NCBI GenBank assembly: GCA_029961685.1
Contig: JARWKL010000010.1
Location: 9,507,931 to 9,571,930 of the forward strand
Reading direction: 5' to 3'
DNA length: 64,000 nucleotides
From: Aristolochia californica
Taxonomy: Eukaryota; Streptophyta; Magnoliopsida; Piperales; Aristolochiaceae
A program made the position numbers and the translations under genes. Of the stretch, positions 62,542 through 64,000 are shown piece after piece; the stretch's first letter is position 1, and each line of letters starts with the position of its first letter. The notes under the pieces are model-generated. The model worked only from the letters and a program-made list of their open reading frames with translations, made no database searches and was not told the DNA's origin.

Positions 62542-64000
62542 ATAACAAAACTTTGGAGTTCATTTTTTAGTGCATGAAATAATTTTCTTCACTTGCATTT
62601 GTTATAGTTTCCAAATTCGTTTGCATTCATAAACCCTAAAATTTTCATTTTCTTGTGATCTTATCTCTTTTTTCTTTACCAGAAAAATGGGAGGGTGAAA
62701 AATCAAGTTTGGATCTGAAATAAAAAAATTTTAACATGAAAAATGGAAATGCACAAATGCTAAGAGAGATAATTCCAAAAAGTATCTGCGATTTTCATGG
62801 AAAGGCAAAAAGTGGGTTGTTGGGCTCTGGTAAATATATCCAACCACACGATAACTTGTGAATTTAATTTTTTTCTACTCCTTGAAAATTATGGATCATT
62901 AGGCCACTTGCATCCTCAACATGTTTCTGGCATGCATATCCACCACACTTAAAACATGTTAGGATCAGTTACAAGTCTCTTTCCTATCAAATCTATTAGG
63001 GGTTGTACTAGTGGATCTTCCCAAACATGAATAACAAAACTTTGGAGTTCATTTTTTAGTGCCTGAAATAATTTTCTTCACTTGCATTTGTTATAGTTTC
63101 CAAATTCTTTTGCACACATAAACTCTAAAATTTTCATTTTGTTGTGATCTTTTATCTTTTTTCTTTACGAGAAAAATGGGAGGGTGAAAACTCAAGTTTG
63201 GATCTGAAAACAAAACATTTCAACATCCAAAATGGAAATGCCAAAATTCTGAGAGAGATAATTCCAAAAAGTATATGTGATTTTTAAGGATAGGCCAAAA
63301 GTGGGTTGTTGGGCTCCGGTAAATATCCAACCACACCTTAACTTGAGAATTTATTTTTTTATCCTCCTTGAAATATTTGGATCGTTAGGCCACTTGCATC
63401 CTCAACACGTTTCTGGCATGCATATCCACCACACTTAAAAAATGTTAGGATCAGTTACAAGTCTCTTTCCAATCAAATCTATTAGGGGTTGAACTAGCGG
63501 AACTGCCAAAACATGGATAACAAAACTTTGGTGTTCATTTTTTAGTGCGTGAAATAATTTTCTTCACTTGCATTTTTTATAGTTTCCAAATTCATTTGAA
63601 GACATAAACTCTAAAATTTGCATTTTATTGTGATCGTATGTCTTTTTCTTTTCTAGTAAAATGGAAGAGTGAAAACTCAAGTTTGGATCTGAAAAAAAAA
63701 ATTTGAACATCCAAAATGGAAATGCGCAAATACTGAGAGAGATAATTCCAAAAAGTATCTGTGATTTTTAAGGATAGGTAAAAAGTGTGTTGTTGGGCTC
63801 CGGTAAATATCCAACCACACGTTAACTTGTGAATTTAATTTTTTTCTACTCCTTGAAATTTTTGGATCATGAGGCCACTTGAATCCTCAACATGTTTCTG
63901 GCATGCGTATCCACCGCACTTAAAATATGTTAGGATCAATTACAAGTCTCTTTCCTATCAAATCTATTAGGGGTTGTACTAGTGGAACTTCCCAATCATG
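62542..64000. repeat. Thirteen-monomer unit, start of copy 2 (runs off window)
   Basis: Monomer starts are 62542, 63031 and 63517. 62542 matches 56247: TTTACCAGAAAAATGGGAGG, CTGAAATAAAAAA, TTTTAACAT, GTAAATATATCCAACC and ACTTGTGAATTT. 63031 matches 56736: GAAATGCCAAAATTCTGAG and CCTCCTTGAAATATTTGG. 63517 matches 57223: TTTGGTGTTC, TTCATTTGAAGACAT, AAATTTGCATTTTATTG, CTAGTAAAATGG or CGAGTAAAATGG, and CACTTGAATCCTC. The final bases CCCAATCATG match the start of the 57708 monomer. Over a 160-bp stretch of 57223 against 63517 I counted about seven differences. Confidence 0.85.

Larger units (their letters stand above)
1..64000. repeat. Satellite DNA array, ~485-bp monomer, ~133 copies
   Basis: The same ~485-bp sequence recurs without a break and always in one orientation. 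Phase was set at the 'ATAAC' in the box ATGGATAACAAAAC. The first marker is at 21 and the next one after the window would be at 64002, giving 133 intervals of mean 481 bp. Outliers are 175 (12562), 438 (20420), 452-457 (10647, 13222, 23328, 43663), 468 (1953), 473 (49476) and 504-505 (13677, 23780). Bases 1-20 are the tail of a monomer cut by the window edge. Other conserved blocks in order are TTTTTTAGTGCGTGAAATAA, TTCACTTGCATTTGTTATAG, TTTGCATACATAAACTC, TTTACGAGAAAAATGGG, an A tract, CCAAAATGGAAATGC, CCGGTAAATATCC, CACACGTTAACTTGAG, GGATCATTAGGCCAC, TTTCTGGCATGCATATCC and GTTAGGATCAGTTACAAG. About one third is G+C in the stretches I counted. I see no gene, RNA gene, telomere repeat or transposon. 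The satellite family is not one I recognise. Confidence 0.98.

Noticed and set aside
1..64000. CRISPR-like array
   Set aside because: The period is ~485 bp with the whole unit conserved, not short repeats separated by unique spacers.
1..64000. Tandem gene cluster or rDNA spacer
   Set aside because: No rRNA, tRNA or histone-like sequence is visible in any unit, and no reading frame continues across units.
1..64000. CENP-B-like box
   Set aside because: I looked for a TTCG-N4-A-N2-CGGG type motif in the conserved blocks and did not see one. The conserved AGTGCGTGAAATAA block does not fit it.
1..64000. Assembly artefact collapsing or inventing repeats
   Set aside because: Monomers differ at many sites and form ordered higher-order patterns, so simple duplication by an assembler is unlikely for the array as a whole. 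Individual junctions could still be artefacts and would need long reads.

Overview
The whole 64 kb window is one satellite DNA array. A unit of about 485 bp repeats head to tail, always in the same orientation, from the first base to the last. Using the 'ATAAC' of the conserved ATGGATAACAAAAC box as a phase marker, I placed 133 complete monomer intervals between position 21 and the window end. Their mean is 481 bp, most are 483-487 bp, and the extremes are 175 and 505 bp. No interval is long enough to hide a transposon, gene, rRNA/tRNA or other insertion, and both window ends lie inside the array, so it is longer than 64 kb. The AT-rich sequence, the homopolymer A tract and the absence of genes point to a eukaryotic heterochromatic (centromeric, pericentromeric or subtelomeric) block. 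A plant is my best guess from unit size and the CpG-decay pattern, but I do not recognise the family and cannot name the organism.

There are no credible protein-coding genes. The monomer carries an open stretch of about 60-80 codons on the minus strand, so similar short 'proteins' recur every 485 bp. These come from the repeat, not from a gene.

The information lies in the higher-order organisation, which I read from diagnostic variants. (1) 21-9685: a 7-monomer unit (~3.4 kb) present twice, separated by six related monomers. (2) 9686-28648: a 7.9 kb block followed by a diverged 10.6 kb tandem copy, with a chimeric monomer at the junction. The second copy contains a triplicated 970-bp dimer and shares two rare length variants with the first. 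(3) 28649-30590: a recent monomer duplication and another dimer copy. (4) 30591-40295: weakly ordered monomers. (5) 40296-54787: alternation of a three-monomer unit (B-C-A, ~1.45 kb) and a five-monomer unit (B'-D-B-C-A, ~2.42 kb), with chimeric monomers. (6) 54788-64000: transition monomers, then a 13-monomer unit (~6.29 kb) whose second copy runs off the end.

These patterns fit an array evolving by in-register unequal exchange and gene conversion, with small deletions between short direct repeats and rare templated insertions. Type letters (A-L, T1, T2) are labels coined here. All assignments are by eye; no alignment program was run.
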